Shown one piece after another: positions 7,767 through 16,827 of a stretch of DNA of 64,000 nucleotides. The number at the start of each line of letters is the position of its first letter. Position 1 is the first letter of the stretch. The stretch is taken from contig JAEXYH010000050.1 of the NCBI GenBank assembly GCA_023451735.1, positions 17,819 through 81,818 of the forward strand, read 5' to 3'. Made by a program: the position numbers and the translations under genes. The DNA is from Pseudomonadota bacterium. GTDB lineage: Bacteria > Pseudomonadota > Alphaproteobacteria > Rhizobiales > Rhizobiaceae. The notes under the pieces were generated by a model. That model saw only the letters and a program-made list of their open reading frames with translations. It did not search any database and had not been told where the DNA came from.

Positions 7767-9698
7767 TCACCGCGGTTTCGGCAGGAATCGTGAAAGCCTT
7801 TTCCGCTTCCTCGCCTTTGGGATGAGATCCACATCGCTCACCAATCTTGCCCCGCCCTCGCGCTTTTCTAGGGTGATCTTGCGGCTGTGGAAGGCCTCCA
7901 GTTCTGCACGGTGCCCGACGCTGACGATCGTTACATCAGGTAGTTCGTCGATCACCATCTGCATGATCTGGTCCTGGCTCTTTTCGTCCAGTGCCGAGGT
8001 GGCCTCGTCCATCACGACGATCTCAGGATGATGAAGTAAAAGACGGGCAAATGCGAGGCGCTGCTTTTCGCCTCCAGACAGAGTATGGTCCCACGGGGCG
8101 TCATCCTCAAGTTTCTCATTGAGATGCCCCAGACCAACCTTGTCCAATGCAACGCTCATTTCTTCAGCCGACCAATCGTCTGCGCCATGCGGGTATGCGA
8201 CCGCTCTCTTCAGCGTTCCGGACGGAATATATGGCTTCTGCGGTAGCATGAAGAGGTTGCTTTCGGCGCGGAAGCTTACACTTCCTCCGCCCCATGGCCA
8301 CAACCCGGCGATGGCACGCACCAGCGTGCTCTTGCCAGATCCCGATTCCCCGGCGACGAGCACGCGTTCGCCCGGTTCTATTTCAACCTCAGTCTCTTTG
8401 ACGACCGCAGTGCCATCACCGAGCGAAACCGACAGATCCCGAAGGCCGAGGATAGTGTCGCCGTTGGTTTCATCGTGCTTGATCCGCCCGAGGGTTTCGC
8501 TTTGTTCCGCCCGTTCAAGTCCGTCGAGCGACATCATCAGCGATGCAACGCGGCGGGCACAGGCATTCCAGTCAGCGAGGCGAGGGTAGTTGTCCACCAG
8601 CCAGCCGAACGCGGTCTGCACGATTGTGAAGGCCGACGCGGCTTGCATCACTTCGCCAAGCGACATGCTCCCGTCAAGGAATTTGGGTGCACAGAGTAGA
8701 ACTGGTACGACAGGCGCGATCAGCATCGAGCCATGCGACACGAGCGTCGTTCGCATGTACTGAAGTGCCAGAAGCCGCCACTGTCGGCGGACGTTCTTGA
8801 ATGATTTGTCGAGTTCGTTGCGCTCTTCTTCTTCGCCGCCAAGAAGAGCAATGCTTTCGCCGTTTTCGCGCACACGCGTCAAAGAATAGCGAAACTCGGC
8901 CTCCACCTGGTTCTTCACTTCCGAGACCTGTACGAAATTGCGGGCGATATAGGCAATAGAGCCCGAGGTGACGATGGCATAGATGACCGCGGCGACGACC
9001 AGGAAGCCCGGAATGGTGACATATGTCCCGGCAATTGGCAGCGTCAGCGCGCCTCCGATGGTCCAGAGGACGACGATGAAGGTCGAGGCGGACACGAATG
9101 CCGAGATAACGCCAGAAACGAAATCGACAGGCGACTCTGTGGCAATACGCATGTCCTCCGAAATTCGGGCCTCCGGATTTTGATGATCGCCGCCAATGAG
9201 ATTGAGCTGATAATAGCGGCCATGATCTAGCCAGCGTCCAATCAGCGCTTTGGTGAGCCAGGAGCGCCAGCGGCGCTGGATCATCATCCGAGCCAGAACC
9301 TGAATTGTCACCAAGGCGACGCTGCCGAGCACCAGGAACGGAAAGATCGTGCCCAGGTGATAGACTGTCGAAGCATTGCGTTGTTCGATCGCGTCAAAGA
9401 TTTCGCGATTCCATACGTTGATCCCGTACTGGAAACCCACATTGAGGCCGATGAGGACGAGCAAACCAATCGAACATGGCCAGGCGAAGCGATCTCCATG
9501 GCGACCCCAATAACCACGTGCGCTGATCCAGAACCGCTTGAGCAGATATTTCTTGCGCGCGTTCTCAACCTCTTCGGGCGTGAGATGTGGATCGGTATCG
9601 ACAGGGTCGGGGAGGGGTTCGGCCGTGGACGTCAACTTGGCTCTCCTGTTGAAACCATTGCGCCGGATAGAAAGATGTTCAGTCGACGAATTCGACAC
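7767..9698 (-). CDS. ABC transporter with fused membrane and ATPase domains, SbmA/BacA (YddA) type
   Basis: A 643-residue protein with an N-terminal membrane domain of about six helices (roughly 60-350) of the SbmA/BacA-like ABC_membrane_2 type, and a C-terminal ATPase. Walker A is GESGSGKST at 450-458, the signature is LSGGEKQR at 540-547, and Walker B is VVMDEATSALDE near 561. Family members sit in the inner membrane and handle peptides, cobalamin-like molecules or very-long-chain lipids in rhizobia and enterobacteria. The start codon is a GTG that overlaps the end of the upstream L,D-transpeptidase gene by 20 bases, implying translational coupling and perhaps a shared cell-envelope role. 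Confidence 0.85.
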   Translation of the reverse strand: MSNSSTEHLSIRRNGFNRRAKLTSTAEPLPDPVDTDPHLTPEEVENARKKYLLKRFWISARGYWGRHGDRFAWPCSIGLLVLIGLNVGFQYGINVWNREIFDAIEQRNASTVYHLGTIFPFLVLGSVALVTIQVLARMMIQRRWRSWLTKALIGRWLDHGRYYQLNLIGGDHQNPEARISEDMRIATESPVDFVSGVISAFVSASTFIVVLWTIGGALTLPIAGTYVTIPGFLVVAAVIYAIVTSGSIAYIARNFVQVSEVKNQVEAEFRYSLTRVRENGESIALLGGEEEERNELDKSFKNVRRQWRLLALQYMRTTLVSHGSMLIAPVVPVLLCAPKFLDGSMSLGEVMQAASAFTIVQTAFGWLVDNYPRLADWNACARRVASLMMSLDGLERAEQSETLGRIKHDETNGDTILGLRDLSVSLGDGTAVVKETEVEIEPGERVLVAGESGSGKSTLVRAIAGLWPWGGGSVSFRAESNLFMLPQKPYIPSGTLKRAVAYPHGADDWSAEEMSVALDKVGLGHLNEKLEDDAPWDHTLSGGEKQRLAFARLLLHHPEIVVMDEATSALDEKSQDQIMQMVIDELPDVTIVSVGHRAELEAFHSRKITLEKREGGARLVSDVDLIPKARKRKRLSRFLPKPR

Positions 9699-10737
9699 TG
9701 ACCCCTGGCTTAATCATACCGGCGAGCTCTTCCGCATCCCAGTTTGTCAACCGAACGCAACCGTGAGAGCCGACTTTATCGATAAGGTTCGGGTTGGGTG
9801 TCCCGTGGAGGCCATATGTAGGTTCGGTGAGATCAATCCAAACGGTGCCAACCGGTCCGTTTGGACCGCTCGGAAGAGTCAGCTTCTTCTTGTTATTGCC
9901 TTGCTGAAAGTTGATACCCGGATTGTAGGTGTAGGGAGGGTTCCTGGCGACACCTTTGACTTTGTGAAGTCCGGTGGGAGAGGGATTTTCCTTGCTGCCA
10001 ATCGTGGCTGGATAGACGGCGACAAGCGTGCCATCCTTCGCGAAGCCAGAGATTTGGCCGAGCTTGCGGTGGGCAACGATCTTTGCCACGTCACCATTCT
10101 TCGGCATTCCAGGTGCCGCAACGGCTATCGTCTCCCCTGGCTGAAAGGACGCAGTTGGGTTGAGCGCCTTGAGAAGATCAATTGCCATGTGAAAACGCTC
10201 CGATAACTTTTCGGCGACGCTCGTATAGCCCAGTTGCTGCATTCGTGCCTGCTCGGCGTAATCGTCCGGGATACTGTCGACGAGGCCTTGGCCATCTTCG
10301 TCGGTTATCGTGTATGCCTGAATGACCGGCACCTGGTCGTCAAGATTCTCAAAGGCTTTTGGATCGGGCATGCCGTTGGCCGAATCCGCGCGTAATGCTC
10401 CAATGGCTGCAATCGCTTTGCGCAGGTTATTGCCGTCGTAGCCATCGATAACGCCGGGTGAAACGCCTTGGCGATCGAGTAGTACCTGAAGCCGTATGAT
10501 CGCGGCATCGGGCTCCTTCGATCTTTCTAAGGAAACCTCGGCCGGGAGTGTTGGCAGGGGCGCAACGTTGACAGCCTGCGCGTTGATTTCGAAAGCATAA
10601 GCAGGTGCGCTGAAGGCGAAAAAAACGCAAAAACTCAAAAGTGGCCGCGCCTTGGTTTTGGCATGAACCGCTTGGTAATTGGTGGATGAGAACGCCAAAA
10701 GCTCTGAAAAGATAGTGAAAGCGGCCGGGTTCATCAT
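9679..10737 (-). CDS. L,D-transpeptidase (YkuD/ErfK family), exported
   Basis: A periplasmic peptidoglycan-crosslinking enzyme. The YkuD catalytic motif is near the C terminus: GLHGTPNPNLIDKVGSHGCVRL, with the SHGCVR nucleophile cysteine. A putative peptidoglycan-binding segment lies earlier (LDRQGVSPGVIDGYDGNNLRKAI), and a LysM-like stretch sits in the middle. The start is uncertain: the open frame reaches 10866, but that part overlaps the next gene. An ATG at 10737 (ATGATG) has TTGGA upstream. The hydrophobic run LLSFCVFFAFSAPAYA is a convincing signal peptide core but begins about 35 residues in, an unusually long n-region, so a later unrecognised start is possible. It overlaps the ABC gene that follows. 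Confidence 0.8.
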   Translation of the reverse strand: MMNPAAFTIFSELLAFSSTNYQAVHAKTKARPLLSFCVFFAFSAPAYAFEINAQAVNVAPLPTLPAEVSLERSKEPDAAIIRLQVLLDRQGVSPGVIDGYDGNNLRKAIAAIGALRADSANGMPDPKAFENLDDQVPVIQAYTITDEDGQGLVDSIPDDYAEQARMQQLGYTSVAEKLSERFHMAIDLLKALNPTASFQPGETIAVAAPGMPKNGDVAKIVAHRKLGQISGFAKDGTLVAVYPATIGSKENPSPTGLHKVKGVARNPPYTYNPGINFQQGNNKKKLTLPSGPNGPVGTVWIDLTEPTYGLHGTPNPNLIDKVGSHGCVRLTNWDAEELAGMIKPGVSVEFVD

Positions 10738-10852
10738 CAGAGCTATCCAATTTGCAAAATCACACAGCATTGAGTTGCTCAACAACGCGCCGACTGGAAA
10801 CCTGTTCCGATGATATGCCTCAGGAGTTGGGTGTAGTCCTCCTCTCCCGAGT

Positions 10853-11203
10853 CTAATCCGAAACACTACGTTTTTTGTAATCAGTGTTCACTCGGTTCCC
10901 AGACAGACCGTCGTTAACGTGAGGCCGAAACGAGCCTCTGGTGTCGCCCAGGTTTTCAGGCGCGAAGTCTTGAAGTGTCTCAACAAGTTTATTGAACTTC
11001 TTTCGCGCCTTGGAGAGGATTTTGGCATCGGCAATGGGCAGTTCGATGACATCGGAGAGCGTGCGCGTCACTTTACGTGCCGCGCGCCGCATTTCGTCAG
11101 TAGCTGCATCGCTACCTACGACTTCAACTGCCAAAGCGTACATCCGCCTGTAGCTGACCGCTTCTCCCGATACTTTCTGCCAGATGGTTTGGTGTTCGGT
11201 CAT
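10853..11203 (-). CDS. Hypothetical protein, 116 residues
   Basis: A soluble, mostly helical, lysine- and arginine-rich protein (MTEHQTIWQKVSGEAVSYRRM at the start) that I do not recognise. The N-terminal 80 residues read like a genuine folded domain, while the last 30 are polar and may be disordered. The ATG at 11203 has only a weak AGG upstream. It precedes the L,D-transpeptidase on the same strand and could lie in one transcript with it. Confidence 0.5.
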   Translation of the reverse strand: MTEHQTIWQKVSGEAVSYRRMYALAVEVVGSDAATDEMRRAARKVTRTLSDVIELPIADAKILSKARKKFNKLVETLQDFAPENLGDTRGSFRPHVNDGLSGNRVNTDYKKRSVSD

Positions 11204-11712
11204 GACGGGATTAACGCCTGACGTAGCGAAAAGTCGCTATCGCAGCGCGGTTGAAGTCAATGTCATATTAACCAATCGTTTGCGGTGAATTAGATTCTGC
11301 GTACTCAACCGCTTATTGTTTCCGGCAAAGAAATAACCTGCACGATTAACTTGCTACACATTGGCACCCAACATGACTGTTAGTGCTGGGACAAAATGTA
11401 CCAGCCGGCCGGCTGTGAAACCCGGAGCCGTCAGCCCCTATTGCCGCGCTGCTTTGAGGGGGGCGCCGTAACGCCCAACCCGGCTAGGAGGACTTTCAGC
11501 CGATTACGACGCACGTGCGCGAGGAATAATCGCAGGCTGGGACTAAATTGTGCTGGACATCTGTCTGCACCCTGCGCGCGCGCCAAAAAAGGTGAAGCTT
11601 GATATAGTCAGCATGTGCCATCAAGGCGAGTATGACGGGCATATCGTTCCTATACGAAGACTGGCATGAGAAATGTTTAATCGCCTAATGATGTTTCACG
11701 ATTTCTCCGTTC
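11204..11712. other. Intergenic region without a credible gene
   Basis: About 510 bases between the hypothetical gene and the end of the ugp operon. It is mixed in composition: AT-rich at 11220-11380, then a GC-rich block with CCAGCCGGCCGGCTG near 11400. The phrase GCTGGGAC followed by an A/T-rich TGT occurs at 11385 and again at 11536, 151 bp apart, in the same orientation, which may be the scar of a mobile element end. A 68-codon open frame here lacks a ribosome binding site and looks random. Confidence 0.5.
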
Positions 11713-11745
11713 CAAGGACAATCGTTTTCACAATCGATTGCCTTG
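11713..11745. terminator. Possible hairpin at the end of the ugp operon
   Basis: CAAGGACAATCG pairs with CGATTGCCTTG across a 10-base loop, with one bulged base. It covers the ugpC stop codon and has no T-run after it on the operon strand, so it may act in RNA stability rather than as a classic terminator. Confidence 0.4.
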
Positions 11746-12759
11746 TTGATCAAAGAGATGAAAGCGGTCCGCGCTGGCGGTCAGTTTCAATGTCTCGCCG
11801 ATTCCGATGACAGCGCGCCCCGGCACACGGAAGACAATCGTACTGCCGTCGGCTACCGTACCATGAACATAGCTTTCGGCGCCGACCAATTCGACCGCAA
11901 CAACCTGTACGGCGGCGTGAAATCCCTCGGAAGACGAGATGTCGGCGATAACGAGATCCTCTGGGCGAATGCCGATGATTGCAACATTCGAAGGCCAGTT
12001 GGCGTGATTGAGGGGGCTGCTTGCCGGTTTCATCAGGTTCATCGATGGTGAGCCGATGAAGGTGGCGACAAAAGTGGTGGCGGGCTTTTCGTAAAGTTCA
12101 ATCGGCGTGCCCACCTGTTCGATGCGCCCGGCATTCAGTACCACCAAACGGTCAGCAAGCGTCATAGCCTCCATTTGGTCATGAGTGACGTAGATCGAGG
12201 TCGTTTCAAGCGACCGTTGCAGACGGCGGATTTCGACGCGCATCTGTACGCGCAGTTTGGCATCAAGGTTGGACAGCGGTTCGTCGAACAGGAAGGCGGC
12301 CGGCTTGCGCACGATGGCCCGCCCCATGGCAACGCGCTGGCGCTGACCGCCGGAAAGCTGGCGCGGCTTGCGGTCGAGAAATTGTTCGATTTCGAGTGCC
12401 CGCGCCGCCTCCGTGATGCGCCGGTCGATCTCGTCTTTTGGTGTGTTGCGGTTTTTCAGACCATAGGCGAGGTTCTGGCGAACCGACATATGCGGATAAA
12501 GCGCATAGTTCTGGAACACCATGGCGATGTCGCGTTCCGAAGGCTCCAGATTGTTGACGCGCCGCCCAGCGATCGTCACGTCGCCGCCGGTGATGCTTTC
12601 CAGCCCCGCTACCATTCGCAGAAGCGTGGATTTTCCGCAACCGGAGGGGCCGCCCAGCACGATCATCTCGCCATCGGCGATATCGAGCGACACGCCCTTG
12701 ATTGCCTCGATATGGGTGCCGTAGGTCTTGCGGACGTCTTTCAGTTCAATTGTAGCCAT
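11728..12759 (-). CDS. ugpC: Glycerol-3-phosphate ABC transporter ATP-binding protein
   Basis: A 343-residue ATPase of the UgpC/MalK group that energises uptake of glycerol-3-phosphate and its diesters. Walker A is GPSGCGKST at 37-45, the Q-loop reads VFQNYALYPHM, the signature is LSGGQRQRVAMGRA, Walker B is AAFLFDEPLSNLDA, and the C-terminal third is the TOBE regulatory region (IGIRPEDLVI). The start is the ATG at 12759, which shares one base with the ugpE stop codon (TAATG); the open frame upstream of it is only an overlap with ugpE. It is the last of eight leftward genes. Confidence 0.92.
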   Translation of the reverse strand: MATIELKDVRKTYGTHIEAIKGVSLDIADGEMIVLGGPSGCGKSTLLRMVAGLESITGGDVTIAGRRVNNLEPSERDIAMVFQNYALYPHMSVRQNLAYGLKNRNTPKDEIDRRITEAARALEIEQFLDRKPRQLSGGQRQRVAMGRAIVRKPAAFLFDEPLSNLDAKLRVQMRVEIRRLQRSLETTSIYVTHDQMEAMTLADRLVVLNAGRIEQVGTPIELYEKPATTFVATFIGSPSMNLMKPASSPLNHANWPSNVAIIGIRPEDLVIADISSSEGFHAAVQVVAVELVGAESYVHGTVADGSTIVFRVPGRAVIGIGETLKLTASADRFHLFDQQGNRL

Positions 12760-13607
12760 TACTTTTCGGTCTCCACCAAACCTTTGACGAACCAGCGCTG
12801 CATCAGCACCACGACGATGACGGGAGGAATGATCGCCAGGATCGCCGTTACCATCACGTAGTTCCATGGCGTCGAGGCATCTGCGAAATCCACCATGCGG
12901 CGCAGGCCGATGATGATCGTGTTCATGTCGGCCCTGTCGGTGACGAGCAGCGGCCAGAGATATTGCGTCCACCCGTAGATGAAGAGAATGACGAACAGCG
13001 CCGCGATATTGGTCATCGACAGTGGCAGAAGGATATCCTTCATGAAACGGAACGGACCGGCATTGTCGATACGCGCGGCTTCGACCATCTCGCCAGGAAT
13101 GGTGAGGAAAAATTGCCGGAACAGAAAAGTTGCCGTCGCCGATGCCATCAGCGGAAGGGTGAGGCCCGCATAGGTGTTCAACAGGCCGAGATCAACGATC
13201 ACCTTGTAGGTCGGCAGGATGCGCACTTCGACCGGCAGCATCAGCGTGATGAAGATCATCCAGAAAAATCCCATTCGGAAGGGAAAACGGAAGAACACGA
13301 TCGCGAAGGCCGACAGGAACGAGATGACGATCTTGCCGATGGCAATCGCGACCGCGACGACAAAGCTGTTAAACAGCAGCCGTTCGAGACTGACGCCGAC
13401 AACGCGCTCGACGCCGCCGGAAATGGATTCCGAATAGTTCTCCACCATATGCCCGCCTGGAAGCAGCGACAGCGGCGGTCTTATGATGGCGCCAGCCGGC
13501 GCCGTGGAGGCGATGAAGGTGTAATAGATCGGAAAGGCGACGATGATGATGCCGAGGATCAGCATCAGGTGCGCCATCAGGCTGGCTACGGGACGATTTT
13601 CGATCAT
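12759..13607 (-). CDS. ugpE: Glycerol-3-phosphate ABC transporter permease UgpE
   Basis: A 282-residue inner-membrane permease with six hydrophobic segments; it pairs with UgpA. The MalG-type EAA loop is present as EMVEAARIDNAGPFRFMKDILLPLS. The N terminus, MIENRPVASLMAHLMLILGIIIVAFPIYYTFIAST, and the TLMLPVEVRILPTYKVI region match UgpE as I know it. It begins 9 bases after the ugpA stop codon and ends overlapping the ugpC start, so the three genes are translated as a unit. Confidence 0.92.
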   Translation of the reverse strand: MIENRPVASLMAHLMLILGIIIVAFPIYYTFIASTAPAGAIIRPPLSLLPGGHMVENYSESISGGVERVVGVSLERLLFNSFVVAVAIAIGKIVISFLSAFAIVFFRFPFRMGFFWMIFITLMLPVEVRILPTYKVIVDLGLLNTYAGLTLPLMASATATFLFRQFFLTIPGEMVEAARIDNAGPFRFMKDILLPLSMTNIAALFVILFIYGWTQYLWPLLVTDRADMNTIIIGLRRMVDFADASTPWNYVMVTAILAIIPPVIVVVLMQRWFVKGLVETEK

Positions 13608-13616
13608 CTTCTCACC

Positions 13617-14498
13617 TCACGCATAATGCACGCGCCGCTCAACGAAGCGGAACTGGAAAGCGGTCAGCGCGATGACGATGACCATCAGGATGACCGACTG
13701 GGCAGCCGACGAGCCGAGATTGAGGTTCACGAAGCCGTCGTTGTAGACCTTGTAGACCAGCGTTTCGGTGGCCTTGGCCGGTCCGCCGCCGGTGACCGAA
13801 TGGATGATGCCAAACGTGTCGAAAAAGGCGTAGACGGTGTTGACCACCAGCAGGAAAAAGGTGGTCGGCGCAAGCAGCGGAAAGACGATCGTCCAGAACC
13901 GCCGCGAACCGCGCGCACCATCTATGGAAGCCGCCTCCAGAAGCGACTTCGGGATCGCCTGCAGGCCGGCGACGAAGAAGAGAAAATTATAGCTGATCTG
14001 CTTCCAGGCGGCGGCCACCACGACAAGCGCCATGGCCTGATCGCCGTTCAGCAGCGGATCCCAGGCAATGCCGTTGCGGCGCAGGATGTAGGCGAACGTG
14101 CCCATGGCCGGGTTGAACATGAACAGCCACAACATGCCGGCCACGGCAGGCGCCACGGCATAAGGGATGATCATCATCGTGCGGTAAGACCCCTTTCCGC
14201 GAACGACGAGATCGGCGGCCGTTGCCAGCAGCAAGGCGATGCCCATGGAAAGCAGGGCGGTCGCCACGCTGAAGACGACGGTGACGCGCAGCGCATGCAG
14301 ATAGTTGGCGTCCGACAGGATCGTCGTGAAATTGGCCAAGCCCACAAAGGTACTCTGCAGCCCGAACGGATCTTCCCGCATGGCCGATTGGTAAAGCGCC
14401 TGGCTGGCGGGCCAGAAAAAGAACACGATGGTCAGCACAATCTGCGGCGCGACCAGAAAATAGGGAAGGATCTTGTTCGGAAAGACGGTGCTTTGCAC
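13617..14498 (-). CDS. ugpA: Glycerol-3-phosphate ABC transporter permease UgpA
   Basis: A 293-residue permease with six membrane segments. LPYFLVAPQIVLTIVFFFWPASQALYQS, IPYAVAPAVAGMLWLFMFNP and WKQISYNFLFFVAGLQAIPKSLLEAASIDGA are the UgpA hallmarks, the last containing the EAA loop. I start it at the GTG at 14498, which has a textbook AAGGAG seven bases upstream; the ATG of the longer open frame at 14534 has none and would overlap the hairpin between ugpB and ugpA. Confidence 0.92.
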   Translation of the reverse strand: MQSTVFPNKILPYFLVAPQIVLTIVFFFWPASQALYQSAMREDPFGLQSTFVGLANFTTILSDANYLHALRVTVVFSVATALLSMGIALLLATAADLVVRGKGSYRTMMIIPYAVAPAVAGMLWLFMFNPAMGTFAYILRRNGIAWDPLLNGDQAMALVVVAAAWKQISYNFLFFVAGLQAIPKSLLEAASIDGARGSRRFWTIVFPLLAPTTFFLLVVNTVYAFFDTFGIIHSVTGGGPAKATETLVYKVYNDGFVNLNLGSSAAQSVILMVIVIALTAFQFRFVERRVHYA

Positions 14499-14523
14499 GG
14501 GCAGGCTCCTTGAGAATGGGAAA

Positions 14524-14553
14524 ACCGTCCGCATGGTTTCGCATCCGGACGGT
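14524..14553. terminator. Intercistronic hairpin between ugpB and ugpA
   Basis: ACCGTCCG at 14524-14531 pairs with CGGACGGT at 14546-14553, and on the operon strand it is followed by TTTT. Such hairpins after a binding-protein gene usually make that protein more abundant than the membrane parts, by partial termination or by protecting the upstream mRNA. Confidence 0.55.
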
Positions 14554-14564
14554 GGAGACTGACG

Positions 14565-15869
14565 TCAGTTGCCGAGCGCCTGCTGAATGGCAGCATTGCC
14601 GCGTTCGACCGACTTGTCGAGGGCGGCCTTGGCGTCCTGCTTGCCGGCAAGCATGGCCTCGAACTCCTCGTTCATGATGTCGCGCACCTGCGGCAGGTTG
14701 ACGAGGCGCACGCCCTTGGAGTTTTCGGTCGGCGCCTTGCCCATCATCTGCAGAAGCGGAGTCTCACGACCCGGGTTCTTGTCGTAAAATCCTGACTTCT
14801 TGGTTTCCTCATAAGCGGCCATGGTCACCGGCATGTAACCGGAGACCTGATGTAGGCGGGCCTGAATTTTGGTTTGCGACAGGAAGTTAAAGAAGGTGGC
14901 GACACCCTTGTATTCGGCATCGCTCTTGCCGCCGAACACCCACAAGCTCGCCCCGCCCGGAATGGTGTTCTGCGGGCGTCCTTCGCCCTCGTAATAGGGC
15001 AACTGGCCGATGCCGTATTTCATGCCGGACTTGATGATGTCACCGAGACCGCCGGAGGATTCCGTCAGGATACCGCATTCGCCGGAGGTGAAAAGCTGCT
15101 TGGCTTCCGAAGTGCGGCCGCCATACCGGAAGGTGCCGTCCTTGGTGAGATCGGCGATCGACTGGAAATGTTTGACGAAAGGCTCGGTATTGAAGGCCAG
15201 CTTGACGTCGGTGCTGCCGAGACCATTTTCATTGCTGCCATAAGAAAGATTGTTCCAGGCGGCAAAGTTCTCGGTCTGGATCCAGGTCAGCCATGTCGAT
15301 GTGAAGCCGCAGTTCGCCGCCCCGCTGGACTTGATCTTCTTGGCGGCTTCGAACACTTCCGGCCATGTTTTCGGCGGCGCATCGGCGTTCAGGCCGGCTT
15401 TCTCAAATACGTCCTTGTTGTAATAAAGGATGGGCGAGGACGAGTTGTAGGGGAAGGACAGCATCGTGCCGTCCGGCTTCGAATAATAGGCGACGATGCC
15501 GGGCAGATATTGCGCCTTGTCGAACTTGAAGCCGCCCTTTTCCAGCACGTCCGCCACTGGCACGATGGCGCCTTGCGCGCCCATCATCACGCCGGTTCCC
15601 ACGTCGAAGACCTGAATGATTGACGGCGGCTGCTTGGCGCGGAAGGCAGCGATGCCGGCGTTCAGCGTTTCCGGATAGGTGCCCTTGAAGACCGGCACAA
15701 TCTTGTAGTCGGACTGGCTTTCGTTAAACTCCTTGGCCAACTGGTCGACGACCTCGTTATTGGCGCCGGTCATTGCGTGCCACCACGAAATTTCGGTGGC
15801 GGCGAGCGCGCTCGATGCCATCAGAAGCGAAGCTGCGGTTGAAAGAACGGATGCAAGAACGGTTTTCAT
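14565..15869 (-). CDS. ugpB: Glycerol-3-phosphate periplasmic binding protein
   Basis: A 434-residue family 1 solute-binding protein. A signal peptide is clear (MKTVLASVLSTAASLLMASSALA, cleaved before ATEISWWHAM). ISWWHAMTGANNEVVDQLAKEFN and the segments YNSSSPILYYNKD and FTSTWLTWIQTENF match UgpB, which binds glycerol-3-phosphate in the periplasm. The start is the ATG at 15869, with GGGAGG nine bases before it; the earlier open frame overlaps the phosphatase gene. In other bacteria ugp is under PhoB control, but here it lies inside a LacI-linked operon and I see no clear Pho box just upstream. Confidence 0.92.
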   Translation of the reverse strand: MKTVLASVLSTAASLLMASSALAATEISWWHAMTGANNEVVDQLAKEFNESQSDYKIVPVFKGTYPETLNAGIAAFRAKQPPSIIQVFDVGTGVMMGAQGAIVPVADVLEKGGFKFDKAQYLPGIVAYYSKPDGTMLSFPYNSSSPILYYNKDVFEKAGLNADAPPKTWPEVFEAAKKIKSSGAANCGFTSTWLTWIQTENFAAWNNLSYGSNENGLGSTDVKLAFNTEPFVKHFQSIADLTKDGTFRYGGRTSEAKQLFTSGECGILTESSGGLGDIIKSGMKYGIGQLPYYEGEGRPQNTIPGGASLWVFGGKSDAEYKGVATFFNFLSQTKIQARLHQVSGYMPVTMAAYEETKKSGFYDKNPGRETPLLQMMGKAPTENSKGVRLVNLPQVRDIMNEEFEAMLAGKQDAKAALDKSVERGNAAIQQALGN

Positions 15870-15975
15870 GGTCGATTTCCTCCCTTTCCATGAATTGGCC
15901 TGCCGCCATAAGGCGGTATTTTGCGAAACCCTCCCCGGTCTCGCCATGTCTTGCGGGTATCCGCGCCCTTGTCCT

Positions 15976-16797
15976 TCAGGCGGCGGCAACACCTCTTTTG
16001 CCGATGCCGGCAATGCGGCGCAGGTCGTCTATCGCACCCGGGCCCGCGGCCAGAACCGGAGCGCCCGTGGTCAGTTTCTCGCCTTCGCTCGGAAACGGCA
16101 GGAACCAGCCGCCGGCCTCGCGCACGAGGCAATAACCGCCGAGGCAATCCCAGGCATGCATATGGGGTTCATAATAACCGACAAGCCGGCCGGCGGCGAC
16201 ATAGGCCAGCATCAATGCGCCGGAGCCCAGCCGCACGAAATTGCCACCACTGGCCAGAAGGTCCTCGACGATCTTTCCGACCGATGCCGGCGTCACGTGG
16301 TGATTGGCGCCGATGCCGGTGACGGCATTGCGGATCGTCTTTGTCGTCCCGAGCTTCAAAACCTTGCCGTTCAACGTGGCGCCCTGATCGAGCGCGCTCG
16401 AATAAAGCTCGTCATGGCAGGGGACGTGGATGACGCCGACCACCGGTTCGCCCTTGTGGAGAACGGCGATCGACACACACCAGTTCGGCATGCCGTGCAC
16501 AAACGGGCTGGTGCCGTCGATCGGATCGACCACCCAGATATAACCGCTGTCGCCGCCGGTCAGCCCGTATTCCTCGCCGAGAAAGCCATCGGCGGGAAAA
16601 GCTTCGCCGGTGCGGCTGCGGATCAGTTCCTCCACGTTGCGGTCGGCGATAGAGACCACGTCCTGTGGGTCGCCCTTGCTTTCGATCACCAGTGTCTCGC
16701 GGCGATCGTAATATCCAAGCGCCAGCTTGCCGGCCTCGACGGCGATACGTTCCGCCAGTTTCCAGCGGGCTATGATCTCTTCGTCTTCTGCTGTCAT
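15976..16797 (-). CDS. Inositol-monophosphatase family phosphatase
   Basis: A 273-residue Mg-dependent phosphatase of the IMPase fold (SuhB/HisN-like). The metal-binding motifs are visible: EEYG (GFLGEEYG), DPIDGTSPFVHG and, late, AWDCLGGYCLVREAGG. Such enzymes release phosphate from sugar, inositol or histidinol phosphates. Its position between an AfuABC-type and a Ugp-type importer strongly suggests that it dephosphorylates the imported organophosphate in the cytoplasm. The ATG at 16797 with AGGA upstream is preferred to the TTG six bases earlier. Confidence 0.85.
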   Translation of the reverse strand: MTAEDEEIIARWKLAERIAVEAGKLALGYYDRRETLVIESKGDPQDVVSIADRNVEELIRSRTGEAFPADGFLGEEYGLTGGDSGYIWVVDPIDGTSPFVHGMPNWCVSIAVLHKGEPVVGVIHVPCHDELYSSALDQGATLNGKVLKLGTTKTIRNAVTGIGANHHVTPASVGKIVEDLLASGGNFVRLGSGALMLAYVAAGRLVGYYEPHMHAWDCLGGYCLVREAGGWFLPFPSEGEKLTTGAPVLAAGPGAIDDLRRIAGIGKRGVAAA

Positions 16798-16827
16798 GGG
16801 CAATCAGTCCTTTGAATTGTGCAGTCC

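Noticed and set aside
11396..11602. 68-codon frame in the gene-free region
   Set aside because: Arg/Cys-rich random-looking product with no ribosome binding site.
12963..14513. 516-codon plus-strand frame with charged, low-complexity product
   Set aside because: It is the antisense of ugpE and ugpA, whose membrane-protein codons give an RDE-rich shadow; no start signal.
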